This document shows, one piece after another, positions 21,086 through 30,633 of a stretch of DNA of 55,101 nucleotides. The stretch is from NCBI GenBank assembly GCA_041485905.1, contig JBGPKK010000009.1:1-55101 (forward strand). Reading direction: 5' to 3'. The notes under the pieces were generated by a model. It made no database searches and was not told the origin of the DNA. It saw only the letters and a list, made by a program, of their open reading frames with translations. The translations under genes were made by a program, and so were the position numbers. Each line of letters starts with the position of its first letter. Position 1 is the first letter of the stretch. Source of the stretch: JAHFUI01 sp041485905 (GTDB lineage Bacteria > Acidobacteriota > Vicinamibacteria > Vicinamibacterales > CAVVIG01).

Positions 21086-23341
21086 ATGCGTGAAGCTGGC
21101 ATCGGACGCGTGCTCGTGGCGAGCCTGCATCAGGGCATCGCCGACATTCTGCCCACCAGGCTCGGGTTCTACGAAAACTGGTTGAGCGCGGAAGGTCTGC
21201 GCGAAGGCACGATCGGCCTGGCGCCGCTGTACGCAGTCCTCAGTTTCCTGCGGCAGGAGGGCGAGGCGTACCAGATCATCACCACGCGCGCCGGCGAATA
21301 CGCGGCCGAATGGACCGTGCAGTCGATGCCGCCGCTTCGACGGAGCGTGCTGACAGCGATGCCGGAATGGCTGCGTCGCCGGCTGGTCCTGCGGCTCGCA
21401 CGGCAGGTCGTGCGCAGCAGCTATCGCGGCAGCCGCGCGATTTCGCGGCTGCGTCAAGGGACGGCGAGCGTGGACGTGCGGGCGTCGATCTTCTGCACGG
21501 TTCGCGAGCGTGTGCCGCAGCCGCTCTGTGGCTTCTATGCCGCGGTGTTCACGCGGCTGCTGCTGCTGTTCAACGTACGCGCGCGGACCGAAGTGGTCGC
21601 CTGCCGCGGAACCGGCGAAGCGACCTGCCTGCTGAAAGTGGCGCTGGTCAACGGCCGGCAGACCGAGACCGTGGCGGATCAGTCGACGGTCGACAGTCGT
21701 CAGTCGCCGGTCGACGGTCGACAGTCGACCGTCGACTTTCGACTATTGTGTCTGGCGGGCATCGCGCTGATCCTGGTCGGACTCGGCCCAAGCGTGCAGC
21801 TCGCCGCGCAGGTACCGGCACCGGCCCGCATCCTGGTCATGCCCTTCGACAACCCGAGGCGCGATGCGTCCATCTTCTGGCTCGGCGAAGGGTCGGCTGT
21901 CGTGTTGGCCGACGATCTCAACGCGCTCGGCCGAGCGGCCATCACGCGCGAGGAGCGGCGCCAGGCGTTCGAACGGCTGCAGGTGCCGGGCATGGCGAGC
22001 CTGAGCGATGCGACGATCATCCGGATCGGTCAGCTCGTCGGGGCGTCGGAGGTGGTCACGGGCACCCTGCAGCTCGAAGGCGAGGCGCTCGTCGTGCATG
22101 CGCGCGTGATCGCGATCGAGGCGGCCCGCATCAGCCACGATGTGATCGAGCGGGGCCCGATGCCGCACATGTTCGCAACCTTCGAGCGGGTCGCGCGCCA
22201 GATCGCGCCGTCCGCCCGATCCACCGAGGAGGTGGAGCGGCAGCATCCGCCGCTCGCTGCGTTCGAGAACTACGTCAAGGGACTGCTCGCGGAAATCCCG
22301 GCGACCGCCATCAACTATCTCAACGCGGCGTTGGCGGCGGCGCCGACGTTCGACCGTGCCCGCCTGGCTCTGTGGGACCTCTACGCCGAACAAGGCGATC
22401 ATGCCAGGGCGCTCGCGGCGGTCGTTCCCGTGGCTGCCGATTCGCCGTGGTCGCGTCGCGCCAGGTTTCTCGCCGCGCTCTCGTCCCTCAACCTCGACAA
22501 ATACGATGAGGCGTTCGCGGGCTTCAAAGCGATCGCCGATGCGGAGCCGACCGCGGACGCATGGAACAATATCGGCGTCGTGCAGATCCGGCGCGGCGCC
22601 ACGTCGCAAAGCGGGCAGCCGTCGTATTACTTCAACAAGGCGGCCGAGGCCGATCCGAACGATCCTGATTTCTTTTTCAATCTCGGGTACGCGTATTGGC
22701 TCGCGCGCGATCCACAAGCGGCCATCTACTGGTTGCGTGAAGCCGTGCGGCGCAATCCCGCCGACGGCGACGCCCATTTCGTTCTCAGTGCGGCGCTGGC
22801 TGCCGGCGGCAGCACCACCGAAGCGTCGCGCGAGCGGGAACTGGCGCGCCGGCTCTCGTCGAAGTTCGAACAGTGGGAGAAGCGTCCTGTAGCCGACGCG
22901 GTGCCCAAGGGGCTCGAGCGCGTCAAGGACGGAGTCGAGCTGCCGCACATGAGACAGGTCGAAGCGGCGCTCGCGACGAGCGATCAGCGTGAGCTGGCGC
23001 AGTTCTACCTGGACCGCGGCCGGCGGCTGTTCCAGCAGGAAAGCGACCGCGAGGCGATCGCCGAGCTGAATCGCGCGCTTTACCTGTCGCCCTACGAGGC
23101 GGAGGCGCACCTGCTCGTGGGCCGCATCCACCTCCGCAATAACCGCGTGCGCGACGCCATCGACGCCTTCAAGATCTCCCTGTGGAGCTCCGATACAGCC
23201 CAGGCGCACGTCGCGCTCGGTGAAGCGTACCTGCTGGCGAAAGACACGGCCGCGGCTCGCACCGAGGCCGAACGGGCCGCCGCGCTCGATCCCTCGTCGA
23301 GCGACGCGAAACAGCTGCTCGACCGAATCGGCGTTCGGTGA
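21086..23341 (+). CDS. Fusion: V4R-like domain joined through a heptamer array to an exported-type TPR protein
   Basis: A 751-residue open frame that looks like two proteins. Residues 1-198 form a domain ending GFYAAVFTRLLLLFNV and VACRGTGEATCLLKVAL, resembling V4R (4-vinyl reductase/hydrocarbon-binding) domains; this assignment is tentative. Residues 199-219 are encoded by a nine-unit heptamer array. From about residue 221 there is a hydrophobic stretch (CLAGIALILVGLGPSVQLAAQ) that looks like a signal peptide, then ARILVMPFDN (FlgO/TolB-N-like segment) and TPR repeats to the end, including PNDPDFFFNLGYAYWLARDP. A TTG at 21746 could start the second protein on its own. The stop overlaps the start of the next gene. 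Confidence 0.8.
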   Translation: MREAGIGRVLVASLHQGIADILPTRLGFYENWLSAEGLREGTIGLAPLYAVLSFLRQEGEAYQIITTRAGEYAAEWTVQSMPPLRRSVLTAMPEWLRRRLVLRLARQVVRSSYRGSRAISRLRQGTASVDVRASIFCTVRERVPQPLCGFYAAVFTRLLLLFNVRARTEVVACRGTGEATCLLKVALVNGRQTETVADQSTVDSRQSPVDGRQSTVDFRLLCLAGIALILVGLGPSVQLAAQVPAPARILVMPFDNPRRDASIFWLGEGSAVVLADDLNALGRAAITREERRQAFERLQVPGMASLSDATIIRIGQLVGASEVVTGTLQLEGEALVVHARVIAIEAARISHDVIERGPMPHMFATFERVARQIAPSARSTEEVERQHPPLAAFENYVKGLLAEIPATAINYLNAALAAAPTFDRARLALWDLYAEQGDHARALAAVVPVAADSPWSRRARFLAALSSLNLDKYDEAFAGFKAIADAEPTADAWNNIGVVQIRRGATSQSGQPSYYFNKAAEADPNDPDFFFNLGYAYWLARDPQAAIYWLREAVRRNPADGDAHFVLSAALAAGGSTTEASRERELARRLSSKFEQWEKRPVADAVPKGLERVKDGVELPHMRQVEAALATSDQRELAQFYLDRGRRLFQQESDREAIAELNRALYLSPYEAEAHLLVGRIHLRNNRVRDAIDAFKISLWSSDTAQAHVALGEAYLLAKDTAAARTEAERAAALDPSSSDAKQLLDRIGVR
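21680..21742 (+). repeat. Nine-unit heptamer array at a protein-domain junction
   Basis: Nine contiguous 7-mers: CAGTCGA, CGGTCGA, CAGTCGT, CAGTCGC, CGGTCGA, CGGTCGA, CAGTCGA, CCGTCGA, CTTTCGA. The length is 63 nt, exactly 21 codons, giving three heptapeptides (QSTVDSR, QSPVDGR, QSTVDFR). It separates the V4R-like part from the putative signal peptide of the TPR part. Confidence 0.88.
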
Positions 23342-24063
23342 CCGTGTTAAAATCCCCAGCGTTGGCCCACCACGTTCAAGACGACGCGTTTCACGAGATC
23401 CAACTGAACGGCAAGCAGTTGGTGTTTCTGTTCATGGTTGTGACCGTGTGGTCGGCCGTGATCTTTCTGAGCGGTGTCTTCGTTGGCCGCGGCGTCCGTA
23501 CCGAGCGCGCCGCGACCCTCGCCGAGGTGGACACTGCGGCGCCCGTCACCACGCCCGATGTCGTCGCGCCGCAGGAAGCGGCGCCCGCGCCGGCCGGATC
23601 GGATCCGACCGCGGCAGCGCCGCCGCCCGCCGTCGACGAGCTGAGTTATTTCAGCCGTCTCGAGAAAGACGGTCAGCCGCAGGAGACGCTGAAGCCGGCC
23701 CCCGAGAGACTCGACAAGCCGGCCCCCGAGAAGCCCGGGCGCGCCGCCGCCCCGTCGGCCGCCAAGCCGGCGCGCGAAACGCCGCCGCCGTCGGAAAAAG
23801 CTCCTGTCGACGCGGCGCTCGCCGACCCCGCGGGCAGCGGCTTCACGCTGCAGATTACGGCGCTCAAGGAGCGCGGTGAGGCCGAGTCAGTTGCCAAGCG
23901 GTGGTCGGCCAAAGGGTACGCCGCCTATGTGTTGGCGCCAGCCGCAGGCGCGCCGTCGGTGTATCGCGTGCGCATCGGCCGATACAAGACGCGCCGCGAG
24001 GCCGAGACCATCGCGGCCAAGCTGCAAAAAGAAGAGCAGTTGAAGCCCTGGATTACCCGCTAG
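23338..24063 (+). CDS. SPOR-domain membrane protein
   Basis: A 241-residue protein with one transmembrane segment (about residues 30-50, LVFLFMVVTVWSAVIFLSGV), a Pro/Ala/Glu-rich periplasmic linker (50-165, including repeated KPAPE units) and a C-terminal SPOR domain (165-241: GFTLQITALKERGEAESVAK and onward). SPOR domains bind denuded glycan strands of peptidoglycan, usually at division sites. The GTG at 23338 overlaps the preceding TGA; GTG 23344 and TTG 23362 are alternatives. The 3' end overlaps the inferred lnt start. Confidence 0.88.
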   Translation: MTVLKSPALAHHVQDDAFHEIQLNGKQLVFLFMVVTVWSAVIFLSGVFVGRGVRTERAATLAEVDTAAPVTTPDVVAPQEAAPAPAGSDPTAAAPPPAVDELSYFSRLEKDGQPQETLKPAPERLDKPAPEKPGRAAAPSAAKPARETPPPSEKAPVDAALADPAGSGFTLQITALKERGEAESVAKRWSAKGYAAYVLAPAAGAPSVYRVRIGRYKTRREAETIAAKLQKEEQLKPWITR

Positions 24064-25595
24064 CACTCGCCGCGGGCGCGCTTCTCGCCCTGAGTTTTCC
24101 CAAATTCGGCCACCCCGCATTCGGCTGGATCGCGCTGGCGCCGCTGCTGGTCGCGCTGCTGCCTGCGCGGGGCCGATCGCTGGCTCGTGCGTTCGGCCTC
24201 GGGGTCACGACCGGCATCGTGTATTTCGCCGGGACCTTGTATTGGATCACCCACGTGATGGTCGTCTACGGCGGCCTGCAGATGTGGGTCGCCGTTCTGG
24301 TCAACGCGCTGCTCGTCGCGTACCTCGCTCTATTTCCCGCATTGTTCGCCGTCGTCATGCGGCGACTGTTGATTGTCTATGGCGCCAGGGTGTTGATGGC
24401 CGCGCCGCTGGTCTGGGTGGCCACCGAGCTCGGACGAACGCATCTGTTCGGCGGATTTCCCTGGGTGCTCCTGGGGTACAGCCAGGTGACGCTGCTGCCG
24501 GTGGCGCAACTGGCGAGCATCGTGGGCGTGTTCGGCGTGTCGGCGCTCGTCGCGAGCGTGAGCGCGGCTGCGTCGGTGTGCGTCGCGACCCCTTCCCTGC
24601 GCGATCGCGGCAGGGCTGTGGGAACGGTCGCGCTGGTCCTGGTCGTCGTCGCCGCGTGGGGAAGCTGGCGCGCATCACGAGCGGAATGGACGCGCGCGGG
24701 CGAGCCGCTGCAGGTCGGCCTCGTGCAGGGCAACGTCGATCAGGCAGAGAAGACGGACACAGCCCGGTCTGTGGCGATCTTGCGGGATTATCTGCGGATG
24801 ACGCGGCAGGCAATCGCCGCAGGCGCCGAGCTCGTCGTGTGGCCCGAATCGTCGACGCCCTTCATGTTCGAGGAGGATCTGGCCGGCGCCGCCCAGGTCC
24901 GAACGCTGGCGCGGCAGGCGCGCGTCCCGATCCTGCTCGGAAGCGACCAGATTGACTGGCGCGTGACCAACAACCGTCGAGTACCGGACAGATACTACAA
25001 CTCAGCGTTCCTCGTGCGTGCCGATGGAACGACGGCGGGCGTGTACCGCAAGATTCACCTCGTGCCGTTCGGCGAGTACGTGCCACTCAAACGGATGCTG
25101 TTTTTTGCGGCGCCGCTCGTCGAAGCCGTCGGCGCGGGTTTCGCACCAGGCGAGGAGGCGACGCTCCTACCGGTTGGCGGCCACTGGATCAGCACGTCGA
25201 TCTGCTACGAAATCGTCTATCCGGATCTGGTGCGGCAGTTCGTGCGCGGCGGGAGCGAGCTGATCACGACGATCACCAACGACGCCTGGTTCGGGACGAC
25301 GTCGGCGCCTTATCAGCATTTCGCGCAGGCGTCGATGCGGGCAATCGAAAACGGCCGCTACCTGGTGCGGTCGGCCAACACCGGCGTCAGCGGCATCGTG
25401 GATCCATACGGCCGCATTCTGGCGCAGTCGGAGATTTTTCGTCCGGCCGTCATCCTCGGCAACGTGAGGTTCCTGAAGGAGTCGACCGTGTACACGCGCG
25501 TGGGCGATGTCTTCGCGTATGCATCGGTCGCGGTCACGCTCCTGATGCTGGTCGGCGCGCGGCGGCAGAATACAATAAGAATTGAAGGGGACTGA
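24048..25595 (+). CDS. lnt: Apolipoprotein N-acyltransferase, apparent CTG start
   Basis: A polytopic inner-membrane enzyme of about 515 residues that adds the third acyl chain to lipoproteins. Several membrane spans (LALAAGALLALSFPKFG onward) precede a nitrilase-fold domain with the Glu-Lys-Cys triad: VVWPESSTPF, the Lys in YRKIHLVPFGEYVPLK, and STSICYEIVYPDL. The natural N-terminus aligns with DYPLALAAG, encoded right after a CTG at 24048. No ATG, GTG or TTG lies in frame near there; the nearest upstream one is at 23901, deep inside the SPOR gene. AAGAAGAG at about 24029-24036 could serve as ribosome site. It overlaps the SPOR gene and is followed by prfB. Confidence 0.9.
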   Translation: MDYPLALAAGALLALSFPKFGHPAFGWIALAPLLVALLPARGRSLARAFGLGVTTGIVYFAGTLYWITHVMVVYGGLQMWVAVLVNALLVAYLALFPALFAVVMRRLLIVYGARVLMAAPLVWVATELGRTHLFGGFPWVLLGYSQVTLLPVAQLASIVGVFGVSALVASVSAAASVCVATPSLRDRGRAVGTVALVLVVVAAWGSWRASRAEWTRAGEPLQVGLVQGNVDQAEKTDTARSVAILRDYLRMTRQAIAAGAELVVWPESSTPFMFEEDLAGAAQVRTLARQARVPILLGSDQIDWRVTNNRRVPDRYYNSAFLVRADGTTAGVYRKIHLVPFGEYVPLKRMLFFAAPLVEAVGAGFAPGEEATLLPVGGHWISTSICYEIVYPDLVRQFVRGGSELITTITNDAWFGTTSAPYQHFAQASMRAIENGRYLVRSANTGVSGIVDPYGRILAQSEIFRPAVILGNVRFLKESTVYTRVGDVFAYASVAVTLLMLVGARRQNTIRIEGD

Positions 25596-25599
25596 CGAT

Positions 25600-26734
25600 A
25601 TGGCGACCGTTGACGAGTTGATGCGCCGCTACTCGGATCTCAGCAAACGCGCTGCCGATCTGCGGAGCTATCTTTGAAGCCGCCCGCCCGCAGGACGAGC
25701 TGACGCGCCTGGAGGCGCGCGCCGCCGCTCCCGATTTCTGGAAAGATCAGGCCGAGGCCCAGAAGGTGCTCCAGCGCCGAAAAGGCCTCGAGCACGATCG
25801 CGATCTGATCGAATCGCTCAAGAAGAAAAGTGACGATCTCGCGGTCCTGATCGAATGGTCCGAAGCCGGCGAACCGGTGGACGCCGAGTTCAGTCAGGCG
25901 CTCGAAGCGCTCGACCAGCAGGTGCAGGCCGGCGAGATCAAGAAGATGCTCGGAGGCCCTCACGACAGCAAGCCCGCGATCGTCACCATTCATCCCGGCG
26001 CGGGCGGGACCGAGTCCCAGGACTGGGCGGAAATGCTGCTGCGCATGTACCTGCGATGGACCGAGCGGCGCGGGTTCAAGCGCGAGCTGATTGACTATCA
26101 GCCGGGCGAGGAAGCCGGCCTCAAAAGCGCGACATTCGTCGTGAACGGCGACTACGCGTACGGCCTGCTCTCGGCCGAGGCCGGCGTTCACCGCCTCGTG
26201 CGCATCTCGCCCTTCGACCAGGCAGCCCGGCGCCATACGTCGTTTGCCTCCGTCTACGTGTGGCCCGAGCTGCCGGAGGACGTCGACCTTCAGGTCGAGG
26301 AAAAGGATCTCCGGATCGACACGTATCGCTCCAGCGGCGCGGGCGGGCAGCACGTCAACGTCACCGATTCGGCCGTCCGCATCACTCATCTCCCGACCGG
26401 CATCGTCGTCTCGTGCCAGAACGAGCGGTCGCAGCATCGCAACCGCGATTCGGCGATGAAGGTGCTCAAGTCGCGTCTGTACGACTTGAAGATGAAGGAG
26501 AACCAGGCCAAGCTGGATCAGATCAGCGGCGTCAAGAAGGACATCGCCTTCGGCCATCAGATCCGCAGCTACGTCCTGCACCCGTACCAGCTCGTCAAGG
26601 ATCACCGGACGAAGGAACAGGTTGGCGACATCAATCGCGTGCTCGACGGCGACATCGACAGCTTCATCAAGAGCTATTTGATGAAGAAAAGCAGCGGTAC
26701 GCTCGGCGACGCGGCGCCCGACGAGGATGTGTGA
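25600..26734 (+). CDS. prfB: Peptide chain release factor 2, with programmed +1 frameshift
   Basis: RF2 terminates translation at UGA and UAA. The frame opens at ATG 25600 (ATVDELMRRYSDLSKRAADL and on) and hits an in-frame TGA at 25675-25677. After a +1 shift at CTT TGA it continues as FEAARPQDELTRLEARAAAP to 26734, so the coding sequence is 25600-25674 joined to 25676-26734 (about 377 residues). RF2 features are the SPF tripeptide in RISPFDQAARRHTS and the catalytic GGQ in SSGAGGQHVNVTDSAVRI. It is flanked by lnt and murJ, likely one transcript. Confidence 0.96.
25664..25677 (+). promoter_or_regulatory. prfB autoregulatory frameshift site
   Basis: GGAGC TAT CTT TGA: a Shine-Dalgarno-like GGAG lies just upstream of the slippery CTT codon (25672-25674) and the TGA at 25675. 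This matches the known RF2 arrangement in which low RF2 slows reading of UGA and allows the P-site tRNA to slip forward one base. The E. coli site has a stronger SD-like AGGGGG; here it is GGAG. Confidence 0.93.
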
Positions 26735-28313
26735 CGTGCCGGCGCGGCCGGTGCGCGCCAGCCGGCCGGCGCTCCTGGTTGCCGTCGGGATTTTCTGCAG
26801 CCGCCTCACGGGGCTGGTGCGCCAGCGCGTGTTCGCCCATTACTTCGGCCTCGGACCCGAGGCCGACGCCTTCTTCGCCGCGTTCAGAATCCCGAATTTC
26901 CTGCAAAACCTGTTCGGCGAGGGCGCGCTCTCGGCGTCCTTCATCCCGGTGTATGCGACGCTGGTGGCGCGCGGAGAGCGGCGGCACGCCAACCAGGTGG
27001 CGGGCGCGGTCCTGTCGCTGCTCGCGCTGGTCGTCAGTGCCGTGGTCCTGGTCGGCGTATTCGCCACTCCATTGATGATCGCGGCGATCGCGCCGGGATT
27101 CACCGGCGCCACGCGCGAGCTCACGATTGAGGTCGTCCGGATTCTGTTCCCCGGCGCCGGCCTGCTGGTCCTTTCCGCCTGGTGCCTCGGCGTCCTGAAC
27201 AGTCATCGCCGCTTCCTGATTTCCTATCTCGCGCCGGTGGCGTGGAACGCAGCCATGATCGCGACGCTGCTCGTCTTCGGAGGACACACGGCGTTGCCAC
27301 GACTCGCCGTGATCCTGGCGTGGGGGTCGGTCGGGGGCAGCGCGCTGATGTTCGCCGTACAGCTGCCGGCGGTGCTGCACGCTGCTCCGCAGCTGCGGCT
27401 CGCGTTCGACGTCGCGTCCGATGAGGTTCGCATCGTTGTCCGCAACTTCATCCCGGTGTTCATCAGCCGCGGCGTCGTGCAGCTTAGCGCCTACGTCGAC
27501 ACACTGCTCGCGAGCCTGCTGCCGAGCGGGGCGGTCGCCGGGTTGACCAACGCGCAGACGCTGTATCTCTTGCCCGTGAGCCTGTTCGGCATGTCCGTCT
27601 CGGCGGCGGAGCTGCCGGCCATGTCGGGTGTCGTGACCGCCGATGCCGCGGGGACTGAAGCGCTGCGGCTGCGGCTCGATGCCGGCCTTCGCCAGATCGC
27701 GTTCTTTGTCGTGCCGTCGGCGATGGCGTTTCTCGCCCTCGGCGACATCATTGCCGCGGCCCTGCTGCAGACCGGCCGCTTCGCGCACGTGGACGCGATG
27801 TACGTCTGGGGCATCCTGGCCGGGTCGGCGGTCGGGCTGTTGGCCTCGACGCTCGGCCGACTCTACTCGTCGAGCTATTACGCGCTCCGCGACACGCGGA
27901 CGCCGCTCGGCTTCGCGATCGTCCGCGTCGCGCTCACGACGGTGCTCGGGTATGTCTTCGCGATTCCGCTTCCACGCTGGCTGGGGATCTCGGAACGGTG
28001 GGGCGTCGCTGGTCTGACCGCATCGGCGGGGATCGCGGGGTGGATCGAGATGTTGATGCTTCGTCGCACGCTGAATGCGCGGATCGGCCAGACCGGATTG
28101 CCAGCCGACTACGTGCTCAAGCTGTGGACGGCCTCGGCGGCGGGCGCCGCAGTGGCGTGGGCGATCAAGATCGCGATCGCGCCCGCGAATCCGGTACTCG
28201 CGGCGATGATGATCCTGATTCCGTACGGGTTCGTCTTTTTCGCGGTGGCCTTCGCCCTGCAGATTCCAGAGGCGTCAGCGGCGCTGGCGCGTGTGAGACG
28301 GCCGCGTGATTGA
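26727..28313 (+). CDS. murJ: Lipid II flippase MurJ (MviN family)
   Basis: A 528-residue polytopic membrane protein with about 14 hydrophobic segments, a member of the MOP exporter superfamily that flips lipid-linked peptidoglycan precursor to the periplasm. The signature SRLTGLVRQRVFAHYFGLG with ADAFFAAFRIPNFLQNLFGE opens the protein; later segments include SRGVVQLSAYVDTLLASLLP and YALRDTRTPL. The ATG at 26727 overlaps the end of prfB by eight bases, indicating coupling. Confidence 0.95.
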   Translation: MCDVPARPVRASRPALLVAVGIFCSRLTGLVRQRVFAHYFGLGPEADAFFAAFRIPNFLQNLFGEGALSASFIPVYATLVARGERRHANQVAGAVLSLLALVVSAVVLVGVFATPLMIAAIAPGFTGATRELTIEVVRILFPGAGLLVLSAWCLGVLNSHRRFLISYLAPVAWNAAMIATLLVFGGHTALPRLAVILAWGSVGGSALMFAVQLPAVLHAAPQLRLAFDVASDEVRIVVRNFIPVFISRGVVQLSAYVDTLLASLLPSGAVAGLTNAQTLYLLPVSLFGMSVSAAELPAMSGVVTADAAGTEALRLRLDAGLRQIAFFVVPSAMAFLALGDIIAAALLQTGRFAHVDAMYVWGILAGSAVGLLASTLGRLYSSSYYALRDTRTPLGFAIVRVALTTVLGYVFAIPLPRWLGISERWGVAGLTASAGIAGWIEMLMLRRTLNARIGQTGLPADYVLKLWTASAAGAAVAWAIKIAIAPANPVLAAMMILIPYGFVFFAVAFALQIPEASAALARVRRPRD

Positions 28314-28322
28314 CGGCGAGGC

Positions 28323-30632
28323 TTACCGCTGAAAGCTGTTCGCGCCCGGCTGCGTGCCCGAGATGAACGCTTCGCTGATCCCGCTCGGCGTGTCGCCGGA
28401 GAGGACGGCGCCGTTGGCTTTGTCGACGTTGACGAACACGATGTTGCCCGGCGCCTCGAACTGCGGCGGATCGTCCTTGTCGGGCCTGCCGTCGATGTAG
28501 GCCTTCATAAATTCCATCCAGATGGGCAGCGCGGCCAGCGCGCCCTGCTCCTGCGAGCCGAGCGATTTCTTTTCGTCGTTCCCGATCCACACGCCGACGG
28601 TGATGTCGGGATCGAACCCGATGAACCAGGCATCGGTGTTGTCGTCCACAGTACCGGTCTTTCCGGCCAGCGGCCACTCGCTGGCCAGGCTCGCGGCTCT
28701 TATCGCCGTGCCGCGGACCAACACGCCGCGCAACAGGTTTGTCATCATGAACGCGGTGTCGGCGCGGATGACGTCCACCGGCTCGGCGCGGTTCTCTTCG
28801 AGCAGGTTGCGATCGCGGTCAAGCACCCGCAGCACCTCGAACGGCTTCATCCGGACGCCCTGATTGGGGAACACGGTGTAGGCGCTCGTCACCTCGAGCA
28901 GCGTCGCGTCGCCGGCGCCGAGCGCAATCGGCAAGTACGGCCCGAAGTCCTCGTCGAATCCGAACCGCTTCGCAAGGGCGAGGACGTTTTTCGTCCCCAG
29001 GGCATCCATCATCTTGACGGCCGGAATATTGCGCGACTCTTCGAGCGCGTGCCGCAGCGTGATGGGCCCTTCGAATTTGTGGTCGTAGTTGTGCGGACTG
29101 TAGACCTGACCGTTCCCCGCCGAGTAGCTGACCGGCGCGTCGACCAGGATGGATGTCGGGGTGAAGCCACGGTCGATGGCCGCGGTGTACACGATCGGCT
29201 TGAAGGTCGATCCGAGCTGCCGGTACGCCTGCACCGCCCGGTTGAACTTGCTGCGGTTGAAGCTCCAGCCGCCGATCATCGCCTTGATCTGACCCGTACG
29301 GTTGTCGAGAGCGACGAGCGCGCCCTCGACAAGCGGCGTCTGATCGAGCGTGACCGTCGCATCCTTCTCCGCCTCGTCCAGCTTGACGATCGCGACTTCG
29401 ATGAGATCGCCCGGCTTGAACAGATCCGCGGCTGAAGTGCGATGGGTCCAGATGTAGCCGTCGCGCGCGAGGTCGGCGTGATACGCCCCTATGCGCAGCC
29501 GCGCGGCCCCAGTCTTCGGAGCGGTGACCACGACGGTGGGGACGACGTCGCCGACCGCAATCGGCCGTATCCAGCGCTCGTCGTTGTACCCCTCAATCGT
29601 GTGTCCTTCCGCGACGACGTTGCGTTTCGGCTTCCGGTAGCCGTGCCGCTTATCGAGGGCTCGCATCCCATGCTCGAGCGCGCGGTTTCCCAGTTCCTGC
29701 AGCTTCGCATCGAGGGTCGTCGTCACCGACAGACCTTTTTCGTACAGGACCTTCGCCCCGTACTGACGCTCGAGGTGCTTGCGGACCTCCTCGACAAAAA
29801 ACGGGGCGATGCCCGGCGGCTGCGTCGGCTGGCCGCGGGTGACGATCGGCTTCTGCTTGGCCGCGTCGGCCTGCGCCTGCGTGAGATACCGCTCGTCCGC
29901 CATGCGCTGGAGGACGACGTTCCGGCGCTGCACGGCGCGCTTCATGTCCACGAACGGACTCTGCCGCTCCGGCGTCTGAAAGATGCCGGCCACCAGCGCC
30001 GCTTCTTCGAGCGAGAGATCCTTGTTGCTCTTGTTGAAGTACAGGCGCGAGGCGGCCTCGACGCCGTAGGCGCCGTGGCCGAGGTACATCTGGTTGCAGT
30101 AGATCGTGAAGATCTCTCTTTTCGTGTAGCGCTTCTCGATCTGAATCGCCAGAATCCATTCTCGAATCTTCCGCTCAAGGGTCTCCGCGGTCGTCTCCTG
30201 GCTTTTCGATGTCAGGCCGAACTGGTCCTTCAGGTTGCGCGCGAGCTGCTGCGTCAGCGTGCTCGCGCCTTGCGCCCGCCGCCGCTCGATGATGTCGATT
30301 ACCCCGGCGGCGAAGATGCGCCAGATATTGACGCCGAAGTGGCGGTCGAAGTCCGCGTCCTCGGTGGCGATGATCGCCTGCCGCAGGACCGGATTGATGT
30401 CGTCGTACCCGACGACAACCCGGCGCTGGGTCGCGAACTCGCCGATGACCTGGCCGTTCGAGGCATACAGGCGCGTGATGGTGCTCGGCGCGTAGTTGTC
30501 GAGCGCGGAAATCTGCGGCAGATCTCCGGCGTAGGCGAACATCACACCGCTCAGGATGCCGAGCATCGCCGCGAAGACAAACAGCGCGACGAGGCCGGCA
30601 TTCCGAGCGATGCGTACGACGTAGTGCGTCAT
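28323..30632 (-). CDS. mrcA: Penicillin-binding protein 1A (bifunctional transglycosylase/transpeptidase)
   Basis: A class A PBP of 769 residues that polymerises and crosslinks peptidoglycan. An N-terminal membrane anchor (NAGLVALFVFAAMLGILSG) precedes the GT51 glycosyltransferase with IIATEDADFDRHFGVN and the TLTQQLARNL segment. The transpeptidase domain has the active-site SxxK in QLGSTFKPIVYTAA, the SxN motif in EESRNIPAVKMM and KTG in LAGKTGTVDDNTDAWF. The ATG at 30632 lies one base after the stop of the FecR-domain gene on the same strand, so the two are translationally coupled. It converges on murJ with a nine-base gap. Confidence 0.95.
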   Translation of the reverse strand: MTHYVVRIARNAGLVALFVFAAMLGILSGVMFAYAGDLPQISALDNYAPSTITRLYASNGQVIGEFATQRRVVVGYDDINPVLRQAIIATEDADFDRHFGVNIWRIFAAGVIDIIERRRAQGASTLTQQLARNLKDQFGLTSKSQETTAETLERKIREWILAIQIEKRYTKREIFTIYCNQMYLGHGAYGVEAASRLYFNKSNKDLSLEEAALVAGIFQTPERQSPFVDMKRAVQRRNVVLQRMADERYLTQAQADAAKQKPIVTRGQPTQPPGIAPFFVEEVRKHLERQYGAKVLYEKGLSVTTTLDAKLQELGNRALEHGMRALDKRHGYRKPKRNVVAEGHTIEGYNDERWIRPIAVGDVVPTVVVTAPKTGAARLRIGAYHADLARDGYIWTHRTSAADLFKPGDLIEVAIVKLDEAEKDATVTLDQTPLVEGALVALDNRTGQIKAMIGGWSFNRSKFNRAVQAYRQLGSTFKPIVYTAAIDRGFTPTSILVDAPVSYSAGNGQVYSPHNYDHKFEGPITLRHALEESRNIPAVKMMDALGTKNVLALAKRFGFDEDFGPYLPIALGAGDATLLEVTSAYTVFPNQGVRMKPFEVLRVLDRDRNLLEENRAEPVDVIRADTAFMMTNLLRGVLVRGTAIRAASLASEWPLAGKTGTVDDNTDAWFIGFDPDITVGVWIGNDEKKSLGSQEQGALAALPIWMEFMKAYIDGRPDKDDPPQFEAPGNIVFVNVDKANGAVLSGDTPSGISEAFISGTQPGANSFQR

Positions 30633-30633
30633 G

